A stretch of DNA of 64,000 bases from Zoroaster sp. YZ-2022. Taxonomy: Eukaryota > Echinodermata > Asteroidea > Forcipulatida > Zoroasteridae. Location: the NCBI GenBank assembly GCA_029582265.1, contig CM055819.1:28781064-28845063 (forward strand), written 5' to 3'. Positions within the stretch are counted from its first letter, which is position 1, and each line of letters starts with the position of its first letter. Shown here in pieces: positions 1 through 9,490 of the stretch. Under the pieces are notes generated by a model. That model was given only the letters and a program-made list of their open reading frames with translations. It did no database searches and was not told where the DNA came from. The position numbers and the translations under genes were made by a program.

Positions 1-712
1 GCCTTTCAGCGCAACAAAGATTTCTTAAAGGTTTTTTCCACAGAAACTTTCAATAATTGACGCAACAAGTAAAATATAATTGTAGTGTTATATTGTACTT
101 ACTAAAAAGGAGAACGAAGTCTGAAACTGAACCAATAAACTTTTCACTTTTTTCAGCCATTGTGACACATTAACCCTCCTTTGACTGCAAGGGTCAAAAT
201 CAGTCAAAATGTTGATATACTTGCCAAGGTATATCTAGTGCACTTAAAAAGTCAAACACTGTCAAACCTTATGTGTAGTAAGTACATTTACAGGTCAAAA
301 TGAGTCGACCGTTTTTGACTGGTAAAAGCATTGTCTGGTATTGTTGAGGGTGGTCAAAATGATAGTAAAAACCAGTCAAAAATGCCCGTGTGTGCACATT
401 TGGGTCAACAGTCAAAACGGGCAGTTGACCGATTTTGACCTCGTGCAGTGATGATAATGTTGTTTAATTTAAAACATTAAGCGAAGTTAGACTTAGAGAT
501 TTGTTTCCATTGTCCTACCGTTGGCAAACAACTTTACAAGCTATGCTATACATGCTGTGGCTTTGCACATGCTTCAGGGGTTGGAGCAGTTAAGCAATTC
601 ATCACCATTTTCACGAAGTGACGAATCCGTTAAAAATCTTTCTTTTTTTGGTCAAATTCAGTTTTGTAGATATTTGAGGTGTATTCATTGTCGCTGACAA
701 GTTTCAAGTGTT
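1..712. repeat. Non-coding stretch with a cluster of GTCAAAA-type motifs
   Basis: No convincing coding frame. Between about 170 and 445 the heptamer GTCAAAA or GGTCAAAA (and its complement TTTTGAC) recurs about a dozen times in both orientations with irregular spacing. This could be a degenerate satellite or inverted subrepeats of a transposon end; no clear terminal inverted repeat was found. From about 609 the first copy of the TCAC-N3-GTGA palindrome family begins. Confidence 0.4.
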
Positions 713-1133
713 GAAACGTCATAGTTTCGTAATTACGCTATTAACATACCCGGCGAATGACTTAGCTAAGCTGTTTTCTGTTTTCACGAAGTGACAAATC
801 GCCATTCGCCACTTTATACATTGGAATACATAGCGATTGGCAACATGCCAAAATGGGTATTGTTGATTTTGTGTTTTCACAAAGTGACGAATATGTTTGG
901 GAAAGTAATTCCCCATTAATTACAATCTCTATGATAAAGATAACGACATTTCTTTGTAATTAAAGTTATTAGCTTTAGTAGGAAGCAAAATCTAAAATAA
1001 TTCATGCTGAAAAGTCTTTGACATTGCGATTTCAAAAACAGTTCAACTTCAAAGGCGATTATCTCAAAACATGGATTTGCAGCTGTGTGGACCGCTTTGT
1101 GAAAACGGTGACGATATGTTCATGTTCAAGTGT
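713..1133. repeat. Dispersed repeat, copy 1 (partner at 37126-38522)
   Basis: About 420 bp that align closely with 37126-37290 and 38260-38522. Shared landmarks are GAAACGTCATAGTTTCGTAA at the left, the palindromic core TTCACNAAGTGA at about 782 and 873, and CTGTGTGGACCGCTTTGTG near the right end. This copy lacks the 857-bp DNA element found inside the partner. A short minus-strand open frame at 719-916 is not coding-like. Confidence 0.75.
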
Positions 1134-1337
1134 TTGAAAAATACATGTAACTATACAGTGCACTACAAACATTTCCAGTTAACCTACAGTCGAACAAGGA
1201 TCCCAACGTAATTGTTCCTGAATTACATATTTACATGTACATTAACTGTCTCACCTTTTTTTTATCAAATGGCAAAAAAAACTCTTTGTTGTCAGCAGCT
1301 TATTTCATCAGGTCTTGATCAACTTGTTTCATCGAGT
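1134..1337. repeat. Left part of linker-type repeat, interrupted by LINE-1 copy
   Basis: Matches 38890-39029 plus 42068-42190 and the right parts of the satellite linkers (landmark CATTAACTGTCTCACCTT). It reads through ACATATTTACATG at 1225-1236, the uninterrupted version of the site into which the 3 kb element at 39030-42067 inserted. The repeat resumes at about 4711, on the far side of the LINE. Confidence 0.75.

Positions 1338-1340
<3 letters not shown>

Positions 1341-1386
<46 letters not shown>
1341..1386 (-). repeat. (AAT)n 3' tail of LINE
   Basis: About 15 uninterrupted ATT/AAT triplets directly 3' (minus sense) of the LINE coding region, as expected for CR1/L2-group elements, which end in short tandem repeats rather than poly(A). 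The related truncated copy at 43986-44623 carries the same tail. Confidence 0.85.
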
Positions 1387-1388
<2 letters not shown>

Positions 1389-1402
1389 TAATTACAATGT
1401 AA

Positions 1403-2161
1403 TTACAAATATACATCATCTTTGAAGAATTGTGACATAAGATGAGTTTTAAGCATCGACTTAAATCTAGTTATACTGTGACAAGATTTGAGTTTAGTTG
1501 GAAGATGATTCCAGAGTCTCGGAGCCGCAACAGAAAAAGACCTATCACCCCAGTTCCGTTTTGAAGTTGGTTCCTTTGGGAGTGACATGTTGCTGAAGCG
1601 CAAATTGCGTGATGGAGTGTAGACTTTAAGCAGTTCAGAAATATAAATTGGAGCAATACTATTAAAAGATTTGTGAACAATTAGCATAAGTTTAAAAACA
1701 ATTCTTTGTGAAACAGGAAGCCAGTGCAGTTATTTCAAGATTGGCGTGATATGGCATGACTTTCTGGACAAAGTTACAACACAAACTGCTGTGTTTTGTA
1801 TGTGCTGAAGACGAGATAATTGATTCTGCGGGAGACCGTAAAGGAGACCATTCCCGTTATTGAGCCGTGATGTGACAAACGCATGTATAATTTGTTCAGC
1901 AGCACTTTTATTCAAGTATTTCCTTATTCGGCTAATATTTCTGATATGAAATGATGATATGCGAACAATGTTGGAGATATGAGGTTTTAAAGTCATTGTC
2001 GAGTCAAATATAACACCCATATTACGTGCTTGTGATGAGGGGGTTATCTGCGAGTCACCAATTGTAATAAATGGAAGAGAAACTTTAGGTAATTGCTGAC
2101 GTGACCCAAATAGAACAAATTCTGTCTTTTCGTCATTCAATTTCAAGAAGTTTTGTCTCAT
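1403..2161 (-). pseudogene. LINE reverse transcriptase thumb and C-terminal region
   Basis: Two minus-strand frames, 2161-1730 and 1687-1403, together cover the RT region after the catalytic box. Visible family signatures are LNDEKTEFVLFG, a GVIFD block, HAFVTSRLNNGN and, in the second frame, HKSFNSIAPIYISELL and WNHLPTKLK. The two frames are offset by a frameshift between 1687 and 1730, so no single protein is made. The 44 kb fragment has the same 3' part. It belongs to the LINE ORF2; no independent gene is implied. Confidence 0.85.
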
Positions 2162-2287
2162 CCAACTATATACGAATCTCTTAAATACATTTCTCCAGCA
2201 TTGTAATACATGAATCGGCAGGTTCTTGAGAAGATTTAAAAGTAATGTAAAGCTGCGTGTTATCAGCGTAGAACATGGTAATTTAAA
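2162..2287 (-). pseudogene. LINE RT palm remnant with YADN catalytic box
   Basis: Minus-strand translation gives FYADNTQLY, with the YAD-N codons at 2270-2259. Active L2/CR1 RTs have YADD here, so the second metal-binding aspartate is replaced by asparagine, a single-base change (GAC to AAC). The preceding motif A (DLSAAFDT-type) and the intervening region are absent: the fingers fragment is followed directly by this box, implying an internal deletion of roughly 130 residues. Confidence 0.75.
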
Positions 2288-2692
2288 TTATACTTCAAAA
2301 TGATACCACGAACTGGAAAGGTAATTCTTGAAAACTTCCTTGTCCAAATTGGGTTTTTTCAGGAGTGGTTTAACATGAGCAACCTTCTGGCTATCAGGGA
2401 AACAACCGGAAGAAAGAGATCTGTTTACAATAATTGTGATATACTTAGCAAACACATCAATATTTTGTTTTATTAGCCAATTTGGTACTGGATCAAGTTC
2501 ACATGATTTTGATGGCGATTTCATGATGAGTTTCTTTATCTCTGTAACACTAGTAGGCTCAAACATAGACAGTCTACATTGTGGATCCTTGCATGACGGT
2601 ATTTGTGATAGAATGGGAGGTACTGGGGGAAAAGAACGACGGATATTCTCAATTTTTGTGACAAAAAAGTTTGAAAATGCATTTGCGAGGTC
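2288..2692 (-). pseudogene. LINE linker and RT fingers fragment
   Basis: After a stop at 2695-2697 the same frame continues with LANAFSNFFVTKI and then EIKKLIMKSPSKSCELDPVP and HVKPLLKKPNLD, the N-terminal RT block of CR1/L2 LINEs (S-C-x-LDP-P-W motif). It loses similarity just after KNY, where the RPVSNL block should follow, marking the left edge of the palm deletion. Confidence 0.85.
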
Positions 2693-3538
2693 CTAATTAG
2701 AGTGTGTAGATGGAAGCACTGGATTTTTGGGTTTATGAAGCAGCTTTTCAACAATGTTAAAGAGTTTCTTCTGATCGCCAGAGCTATCTTCCACAAGAGA
2801 TGAGTAGTGAGTTATTTTTGCCTGGTTAATCATGTTCTTCACAATATCACGTTGGTTACAGTATTCTTGCCGATGTACTCCAAGTTTCCCATTGTCACGC
2901 CATTTTCGCTCAAGTTTACGGCAGATTTTCCTTGCAGCACGAATATCATCATTGAACCAGGGGGATTCAGATTGTAGTTTAACAGTTCGAGTTTTTTGCA
3001 GAGCATGATCGTCCAAGATGTTACGGACAGTAGATTCAAATAGATTGACACAAGAATCCAGCTCACCATCTTCAAGGTTTACATTTTCCAGTTGAGATTC
3101 AATATCATGACATAAATCTTTAATATTTACATTTTTCCAGTGGCGAGTAGTTACAGAAATGGTAGGTATGGGAGGTTTTTTAATGTTCATAGTTACCATG
3201 ATTGCATAATGATCAGATAAGCCGGGATGGATAGTTATCTTTGAGATGAGAGATAAAGTATTTTCACGCGTTATCATGAGGTCAAGATAGTGACCATATC
3301 GATGAGTGGGTGCTGTGATATACTGGATAAGTCCATGAGCAGAGAGCAGATCTTTAAACTGATTTGCATAATTGTTTGAAGTGATGTCCATATGAATGTT
3401 AAAATCGCCGGTTAAAATAATGTCAGATGGGTGCAAGAGATAATCCACAATTAATTTCTCAAATTCCTGGAGAAAAATGGAGAAATTTACATGTTTACCA
3501 TCAACATCCCTTTCTGGTCGATATATATATATAAACAA
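2693..3538 (-). pseudogene. LINE endonuclease (C-terminal part) and linker
   Basis: 281 residues of APE-type endonuclease, the enzyme that nicks target DNA for target-primed reverse transcription. Visible motifs: LTGDFNIHMD (catalytic GDFN), TRHYGH/LDLMIT-like block and the terminal SDHYAI (catalytic SDH). The rest is the charged linker toward the RT (SPWFNDDIRAARK). The start is not real: the domain begins in the frame ending at 3501, and the two are offset within an (AT)n run around 3519-3535. It ends at an in-frame stop at 2695-2697. Confidence 0.9.
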
Positions 3539-3875
3539 GGCGAACAGATCTAGAGTTGCATGTTACCTCAGCATGCAGAGATTCAAATGTTAGGTAGTCA
3601 ATGTTAACATTTTTCATACTGACAGATAAACTGGACCTAAAGAGAAGTGCAACCCCTCCACCGGTCTTTTTTGGTCTGGGGATATGATGGAGAGAGTAGC
3701 CAGCAGGGGTGCACTCACGGGGTAGCAAGTCATCATCAGGTTTAAACCATGTCTCAGATATGGCAACAAGATCCAAATTGTTTTGAAGTACAAAGTCAAC
3801 GAATTCATCCGATTTGTTACATATGGATTGAGTGTTCAGAGACACAGAGCTGAAGTTTAGACTCATCATGAGCAT
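3501..3875 (-). pseudogene. LINE endonuclease (N-terminal part)
   Basis: N-terminal half of the APE endonuclease: LNTQSICNKSDEF (the NARS/NIRS-like block), LDLVAISETWF (catalytic E in the SETW motif) and a GGGVALLFR block. It overlaps the 2A-containing leader frame by about 60 bases in another frame and breaks into the next frame near 3530 at the AT run. The break could be mutational or an assembly indel. Confidence 0.9.
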
Positions 3876-4311
3876 TTGGAGTTGAAGTTATGCCAATGTC
3901 GCTTGTTGATGTGGTTAAGTTCACTGTTGGGGGTTGGTCAGGCCGGTGTGCTAGTTGTGCAAGTTTGTCCATTCTACGGCGACCAGCTTTTTTACCTGTG
4001 TGTGTGCGGCGGTATGTTTCGGGTTGATTGGCAAGTATTTCAAGACAGTTCAATTGACTCAATGCTGAATAAGATAAAGCTGCATCAGTACATGGAGCAT
4101 TGCGAAGATTGAGTAGTTCATTACGGTTGTAGGAAATTCTATGGAGCTGAGTGATGTTTGTGGGTGTGTTGATCAGTGTTTCAGGTCCAGGGTTTGGGTT
4201 TATGTCACCAGAAATTAAGAGTTCCAAGTGAAAGGTGGCAGATGAATTATCATATGATACAGGACAACTCAAAAATTTAAGACGGCGGATTTGTTGTTTT
4301 TTATATAGCAT
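3817..4311 (-). pseudogene. LINE leader/ORF1-like frame with 2A-like peptide
   Basis: 165 codons upstream of the endonuclease. Residues 31-43 read LLISGDINPNPGP (4221-4183), matching the ribosome-skipping 2A pattern D-x-E-x-NPGP except that E is N. 2A-like peptides are known at the N-terminus of several CR1, L2 and Rex1-type LINEs in marine animals. The following residues are basic (HTGKKAGRRR) and otherwise unrecognised. Upstream DNA to 4710 looks like 5' UTR. Whether the N variant supports skipping cannot be judged from sequence. Confidence 0.7.
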
Positions 4312-4710
4312 ACAAGCTGTAGATTGCAGGCTGAAGTCACATTCTCAAGATGAGTCATTGAGACACAATGGTCCAGATAGCAAGAGTATAGATAAACAGG
4401 ATGTAGATCTCCATTGTCTTTTCACAAAAAGTCAGGGTTGACTGCACACAAAAAATGAAGATACAAAATGTGTATCCACTATACAGTAAAATCTTACAGC
4501 AGAGACAGAAAAATTACAACAGTTTTTCACTTATTATAAGAAGACAAATGTATCAATACTCGCATAAAACGTCCAGTAGATTCCAGGTGTAATAAGAAAT
4601 CCACTAGTATAAAAATGAAGACACACTAGTAGCTACAAAACACTTATTTAACACAAAAACTGGAGAGCTGTTATGAGTGGCTGCTTGTTAGGCGCTCACT
4701 ACACTTGCAC

Positions 4711-5140
4711 TTCTGGAATGTTCCGGTGATATTGGGTCACATACATGTGCATGGAAGGATTTGATCGGTCGTTGCCTAGGTCACTGTTTATTTCTCATCG
4801 TATTCAGGAAAGTCCCCGATATATTTTCTCTATCGTCAAGTTCATGTTAAAAGCTGTGTAAGCTGGAATTGCATTGTATTTCCTACATCCCCTACCAGGT
4901 ACATACAATGTATGTTGTATGGAAAGATTGGCAAGTTAATGGACTAACCCTAACTCCCTAGGGTCATTTGCTTACACATTTATAACCTGAATCTTTTCAA
5001 ACTCCATAGGCCCATTTGCTTACACATAACCTGAATCCTCCAAAATCCTTCACTTTAGCAAAGAGCATGTAGCATGTAACTTCAATCCTTCAAAATCCGT
5101 CACTTAAATAGCAAAGAGGATTTGGGAGGGTTAGGGTTAA
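4711..5140. repeat. Right part of linker-type repeat plus TTAA miniature element
   Basis: Resumes the repeat broken by the LINE (GGAATGTTCCGGTGATATTG at 4718 on) and follows the satellite linker sequence to GGCAAGTTAATGGA at about 4930. It then enters a 189-bp inverted-repeat element (4948-5136), described separately. This is the only linker copy in the left part of the window that joins a compact, non-amplified element. Confidence 0.75.
4948..5136. mobile_element. TTAA-type miniature element with internal 44-bp monomers
   Basis: Begins CCCTAACTCCCTAGG directly after CTAA (4944-4947, one change from TTAA) and ends GGGAGGGTTAGGG before TTAA (5137-5140). Inside are about two diverged copies of the 44-bp monomer (CCCATTTGCTTACACATAAC) and subrepeats AAAATCC. 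It links the 82-bp monomer-free elements at 7.75 and 8.74 kb to the large satellite. Confidence 0.6.
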
Positions 5141-5199
5141 ATTGTAGGCTAATACGTCTTATTTCAATATATATTAGACAAATCCCACGATGACAAAAT

Positions 5200-5362
5200 T
5201 AATGTTGATCTGTGCACTTCTGGGTTTGATAACGAGGCTCTCAGTATTGATGCATGCGCTGTATGATGGGAGCATGAGTCATTCTATTGTCTACCTCGCA
5301 TTGGTGACTTGACACAGAGAGCCTTGGTTTCAATGCGGAAGTGTGCAGACTGGATCAGTTTG
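5200..5362. repeat. Imperfect foldback
   Basis: Two arms of about 45 bp (GATCTGTGCACTTC...AGGCTCTC at about 5208 and GAGAGCCTTGG...GTGTGCAGACTGGATC at about 5318) pair imperfectly around a loop of about 70 bp. No target duplication could be assigned. Possibly an old miniature inverted-repeat element. Confidence 0.4.
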
Positions 5363-5437
5363 AAATTTGCCTATAGATTGACGTTATCTGTAAACTATCC
5401 CACTACCCATCGTCGCTGACTCGAAGGCATGAACCAT

Positions 5438-5580
5438 GACCTGACCTGACCTGACCTGACCTCACCTCACCTCACCTCACCTCACCTCACCTCACCTCAC
5501 CTCACCTCACCTCACCTCACCTCACCTCACCTCATGTACCTCACCTCACCTCACCTCACCTCACCTCACCTCACCTCACC
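5438..5580. repeat. Pentanucleotide microsatellite (CCTCA)n
   Basis: About 28 pentamers. The left end is CCTGA repeats that switch to CCTCA at about 5460, with one interruption (CCTCATGTA) near 5530. It is open in all frames and translates to a threonine/serine/proline repeat, which is a composition effect, not a gene. Confidence 0.95.
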
Positions 5581-5588
5581 AGGCCTAG

Positions 5589-5710
5589 AAGTTCGCGACA
5601 CTGCGCGAGAATCCATTCAGATTCTCGCGGAAGAATTTCGCGAGAATCCTGGATTCTCCCAATTTTCGGGGAATGGATTCTCGCAGGAGTATTTGCGAGA
5701 ATCTTTTTTT
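5589..5710. repeat. Cluster of GCGAGAATC inverted motifs
   Basis: Five to six occurrences of GCGAGAATCC or its complement GGATTCTCGC in 120 bp, in alternating orientation, able to form several competing hairpins. A related GCGCGAATC cluster lies at 6935-6995 next to a G tract. No family recognised. Confidence 0.5.
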
Positions 5711-6840
5711 TTTTTCTTTGCAAATTGTACAAGTGAATTTGCAAAATGTAATGTTGGAAAATAAAGCATTTATAAATGGACATAACAAACAACTTTGTAT
5801 TACTCCAGTGTTCTTATTGTTTCCACTTTTTTCCCTTCAAATAAACATTCAGTAACAACTTTTATGACAATGAAGATTATGAATGTCATTCACTAGTGTA
5901 ACTCTTAACTAAACAATTACATCACTCAGTGTGTGACATCGTGACCTTACATTGAGTATTTAACAAGGAACTCTTAGTCTAATCTTCAGCTGAAGAAAAG
6001 TTAAGTGTAATGTTTTCATGGTCCAAATTACTCCTCTTGCTGACTGAGCTCTGCCTCATGAGGTGTGGAAAAATCTGAATCATTGTCAATGACCATGACG
6101 TTTTCATATGTGTAGTTGTTTCATCAAGTATTTTATTGGACAGCAGGTATAAGTGCTCTATATTCCAAGTCCACAGTTATTGCGTAAATAAAAAAAAAAA
6201 GCTCAGTGAAGTTTAACAAAAAACATAGGCCAGCTGTAAAGATGCCTTAGAATTATCCTGGCTCCAGTCTGTTAAAAGTATTTTAAAAGAAAACGAAACA
6301 AGACAACCAGCAACCAAAAAGACACAATTTCTGGGTCACAAGTTCACATCAAAGAACTGTCTGCCTACTTTGGAACTTGAATGTATCAATTTGGGATTAG
6401 AGCCAAGACAAGAGTTGGGGCTATTATTCACTTGACAATGACTGACTGGTTGTGGTTTTACACTCCTGGACCAAGAGACAATAACCTCTGGGACCTGGTT
6501 ATTGGCTGGTTTACAAGCTATTATAAACTAAACACGCATGGGTCCCACTCTGCCTGGCACGCGGGTACCCCGCTCATCTGGTTTTTGCCTAAGCTGTGTG
6601 GTAGCGGAACCAGTGTCGTTTAATGTTGAATGCTTATAAATAGATCGCGGCAGGCCGCATAGTTACAAATGCGGCGCATCAAAAACATTCTCTTGAAAAG
6701 AAACAAAGTTGCCGGCCAATTAAAATGTATCAATAAAGCTTCCTACAAGATGAAATAAATCCCTCAGTGGCAACAAATTATTGTTGTTCACAATTAGTTC
6801 TCGAACTGAACAAAGGAAATTTTGGGTTTTTTTTTTTTTC
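5711..6840. other. AT-rich non-coding stretch
   Basis: No domain-like open frame, inverted repeat or target duplication was seen. Short poly(A)/poly(T) runs (5705, 6188) only. The open frame at 6381-6623 is compositionally ordinary and unrecognised. Confidence 0.5.
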
Positions 6841-6857
6841 ACCATGGAATAAATTAT

Positions 6858-7017
6858 AGCGTATCGGCCGATTTACAGCGTATCGGTATTTTTTTTATAG
6901 CATATCGGGCATGCCTGGCTAGAACACTGGTGTTACGCGAATCTACTTAGATTTGCGGTGTTAATGTTGGGCGCGAATCTTCGCGCGAATCAATTCGCGC
7001 CGGGGGGGGGGGGGGGG
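6858..7017. repeat. AGCGTATCGG trimer and 18-bp G tract
   Basis: AGCGTATCGG occurs three times with drift (about 6858, 6878, 6898), followed by inverted GCGCGAATC motifs and an uninterrupted G run at about 7001-7017. The G run is a candidate quadruplex-forming site and an assembly-risk position. Confidence 0.5.
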
Positions 7018-7194
7018 AGTGGGTATTGGCGTCACCTCCATTCGTGATCTCCTTGTAGCCCCTCCCCATTCTTCTTGCACAAAATATATTCTGCTGTGTA
7101 TAGTCTAGTTTTAAGCAGTTTCTTGACTCCAAGCGCTACATGCCCCCATCAAATAAATGTCGGCCCTCACCCTATCCAATTCCTTGATTCGCCC

Positions 7195-7415
7195 TTAACC
7201 CTAACCTTCCCAAATCCGTCAAAATCCTCTTTACTAAAGGATTTTGGAGGATTGAGGTTATTAGGCATACTTGCCTTTCCATGGTACATGTACATCCATG
7301 TTTGTTGTAGTGATTGCAAGGTCAGTGCTTGGGTCAGTGGACACTGTTTATTGCTCCATGCATGCAGGGAGGGTCCCTGGCCATGTACATGTATCACAGA
7401 TTAGAAACACATGTG
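7195..7415. repeat. Dispersed repeat, copy 1 (partner 34745-34975)
   Basis: About 220 bp nearly identical to 34745-34975 (landmark GGCATACTTGCCTTTCCATG, ending AGATTAGAAACACATGTGTG). It starts with a foldback made of TTAACCCTAACCTTCCC and the monomer-related GGATTTTGGAGGATTGAGG, so it carries a degenerate relative of the TTAA miniature family at its left edge. Confidence 0.8.
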
Positions 7416-7504
7416 TGTGCCAGCAGTAAATTTACAGCAACATGCAGGCAACTCTATTTCAATTTTACATAACAAGTGTGTTAAGACAATTGATACACGC
7501 TTAA

Positions 7505-7746
7505 CCCTTTAAACTCAGCCCTGTAGAATATCGGACGCCTGCGTCCGATGAAATAAATCAATTCTTACACAACATCTGTACGCCATTTTTTTCCAAAAGG
7601 TTGGTGGGGGTCAAAACTTTGATAAAAATGTAGGCCCATATGTAAGCTTTCCAATGGTATATAATGTGATAAGGTTTTTGAGAAGTATTAAGGCAGAATT
7701 TTTTATACAGAACAAAATTCACCAAAACAGGCCTGAGTTTAAAGGG
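7505..7746. mobile_element. 242-bp TTAA miniature inverted-repeat element
   Basis: TTAA at 7501-7504 and 7747-7750 flank TIRs CCCTTTAAACTCAGCCCTG and its complement, which match except for one base. An internal perfect palindrome TCGGACGC-CT-GCGTCCGA lies near 7531. TTAA targeting is typical of piggyBac and Kolobok superfamilies; no transposase is present. Confidence 0.75.
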
Positions 7747-7750
7747 TTAA

Positions 7751-7832
7751 CCCTAACTCCCTAAGCATTGTTACTGAACAATAAAAATCCTTCAAAATCC
7801 TCCAACTGCCTTTGTTGTCTAGGGAGTTAGGG
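7751..7832. mobile_element. 82-bp TTAA miniature element, copy 1
   Basis: CCCTAACTCCCTAAGC ... CTAGGGAGTTAGGG between TTAA at 7747-7750 (shared with the neighbouring 242-bp element) and 7833-7836. Same length as, and nearly identical to, the copy at 8739-8820. Its TIR is the sequence that opens every large 44-bp satellite block between 42 and 59 kb. Confidence 0.8.
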
Positions 7833-8048
7833 TTAATGATGAAACTGCAGTATGTTTTCATATTTGTTTGGACATATATTCTTTGTGGGCTGATAAAGAG
7901 AATCAGAATGGGTAAAACAAACAAATATGGAAACGTACTGCAGTTTCATTATTAAGCATTTACAGAAATTGTGTAAATCAGTTTAACACACTTGTTATGT
8001 AAAATTGTAATACAGCAAATTGTTGCCTGCATGTTGCTGTAAATTTAC

Positions 8049-9440
8049 ATGTTTTTTTTTTTTTTTTACAGTGTAGCTTTACCAACTTCAGTGAGCTTTT
8101 GAATAAAAATTCGGTAATTTTGTAATTGGTTAATTAACAATATTACCAATGTAATTCCGAAATAAGTAAAATCATCTCACGTATATTCTGGTACATACAT
8201 GTACATGTACTTGACATGAACATAGGTTTGCCATTTTATATGATTCTTTAGTCGCTGGAAGGGACGGCAACAGTTTCAATCAAACTTCTGATGGCAAGGG
8301 TTTGGGGCATTTTGCTTTTTTTACGGATGGTTACAGTGACACTTGAGGACCCTTTACCGCCCTCGTCATGTTCTGTTCACACTCACGGCTGTTTTTCTTC
8401 GGATTGTCGCAATATGTGCATAGCTTTCAGACTCGAGTTGTCTGACATGACATGTTCAATGGGGCTTTGATCTAGGATGGAAGTAAGACGTGTGCCTTAA
8501 GTGAGAAAAAATCAGATAGTAACGTTTTTATTCATGTAATGTTTTTTTATCAGGAGGCGGTTGTGAAGATATATTTTGATAACAGATAATTCATTTCATT
8601 TATATTTGAGGATGAGGGCCTGTGAGCAATATGTAAAAGTTTCAGATCAATTGAAGATCCTTATGTTTCTTAGACAATTTGGAGGAAATCATTTTCAAAT
8701 TTCTAGACAAAAAAAACACAAGCCTATTGTTATATTAACCCTAACTCCCTAGGCATTGTATTAAAACAATAAAAATCCTTCAAAATCCTCCAACTGGCTT
8801 TGTTGTCTAGGGAGTTAGGGTTAATATACATGTAGGACTGTGTTATTTCCAACAACAGACATTGTAGGGCTTCATCGAACCATGCTTTTTATGTAAATTT
8901 TCTGAAAACTGACAATCACTTTGAATTTGTATTGCACCTATATCAACTTAAAGCACCTTCAGCAAGGACTAAAATCCTCCCAATAAATGTAAAATTTTAT
9001 ATGGAGATAAGCATTTCAATCACCACGTGAATATTTTCCTCACTCTTTCAAAAAATTGAATCTTTAAACCCCTTAAAAATGGATAAGAACACTTTATAAT
9101 TCACTATATCATACTTTTATATAGCATCATACAGAATCTATGAACCCTGTGTCGTTTAGTAGCTTTGGGTAATGCGCTTATACCTTCCTCCAAGCTCACA
9201 ATGGATCTAAGCCCTGACCCTATGAAGCAGAATATTTTCAAATGTTTGACAAAAATCCCCATCTTTACAAGTGAGCCGTTTAAATAATAGTTTGATCAGG
9301 TAATTTGCCAAATGCATAGGGATTTCATATGCCTATCAGTCTGAAAATCCTGATAGTGGCCAAAAAAAGAAAAGAGAAAGAAAAGGGAAAACCGCCCCCC
9401 CCCCCCACCCCCACTGAAAAAGTCCTAGCTACGCTGCTGA
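8049..9440. other. Non-coding stretch around the second 82-bp element
   Basis: AT-rich sequence without recognisable genes. Apart from the 82-bp element, it contains a poly(T) run (8050-8068) and, at 9396-9413, a C-rich tract. No strong inverted repeats were seen. Confidence 0.5.
8739..8820. mobile_element. 82-bp TTAA miniature element, copy 2
   Basis: TTAA at 8735-8738 and 8821-8824 enclose CCCTAACTCCCTAGGC ... CTAGGGAGTTAGGG. It differs from copy 1 at only a handful of interior positions. Two same-length copies within 1 kb at independent TTAA sites support mobilisation rather than local duplication. Confidence 0.85.
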
Positions 9441-9490
9441 TGTGTGCATACATGTCATGTGCTTGCTTTACTGCTGAAGGATTTTGGAGG

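Larger units (their letters stand above)
1338..4710 (-). mobile_element. CR1/L2-group non-LTR retrotransposon, degenerate
   Basis: A minus-strand LINE of about 3.4 kb inserted into the linker-type repeat. In coding order: leader with a 2A-like peptide (about 4221-4183), apurinic/apyrimidinic endonuclease (3875-2850), reverse transcriptase fingers (2692-2288), a palm fragment (2287-2162), thumb and C-terminal region (2161-1403) and an (AAT)n 3' tail (1341-1386). Defects seen: a frameshift within an AT run near 3519-3535, an in-frame stop at 2695-2697, an internal deletion removing most of the RT palm, and YADD changed to YADN. Group assignment rests on RT and endonuclease motifs and the simple-repeat tail; the exact clade is not resolved. 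Confidence 0.9.
7426..8048. mobile_element. Foldback element invaded by two TTAA miniature elements
   Basis: Terminal arms GTAAATTTACAGCAACATGC (7426 on) and its complement ending at 8048 are near-identical for more than 60 bp. A second matching block of about 35 bp (GATGAAACTGCAGTA at 7838 and its complement before 7957) is the continuation of the same arms. The left arm is split between them by the elements 7505-7746 and 7751-7832; the right arm runs uninterrupted through TTAATAATGAAACTGCAG (as complement), showing the empty state. No coding sequence. Confidence 0.7.

Noticed and set aside
5534..5764. Open frame through the CCTCA microsatellite
   Set aside because: Pentanucleotide repeats are open in every frame; the rest of the frame is AT-rich filler.
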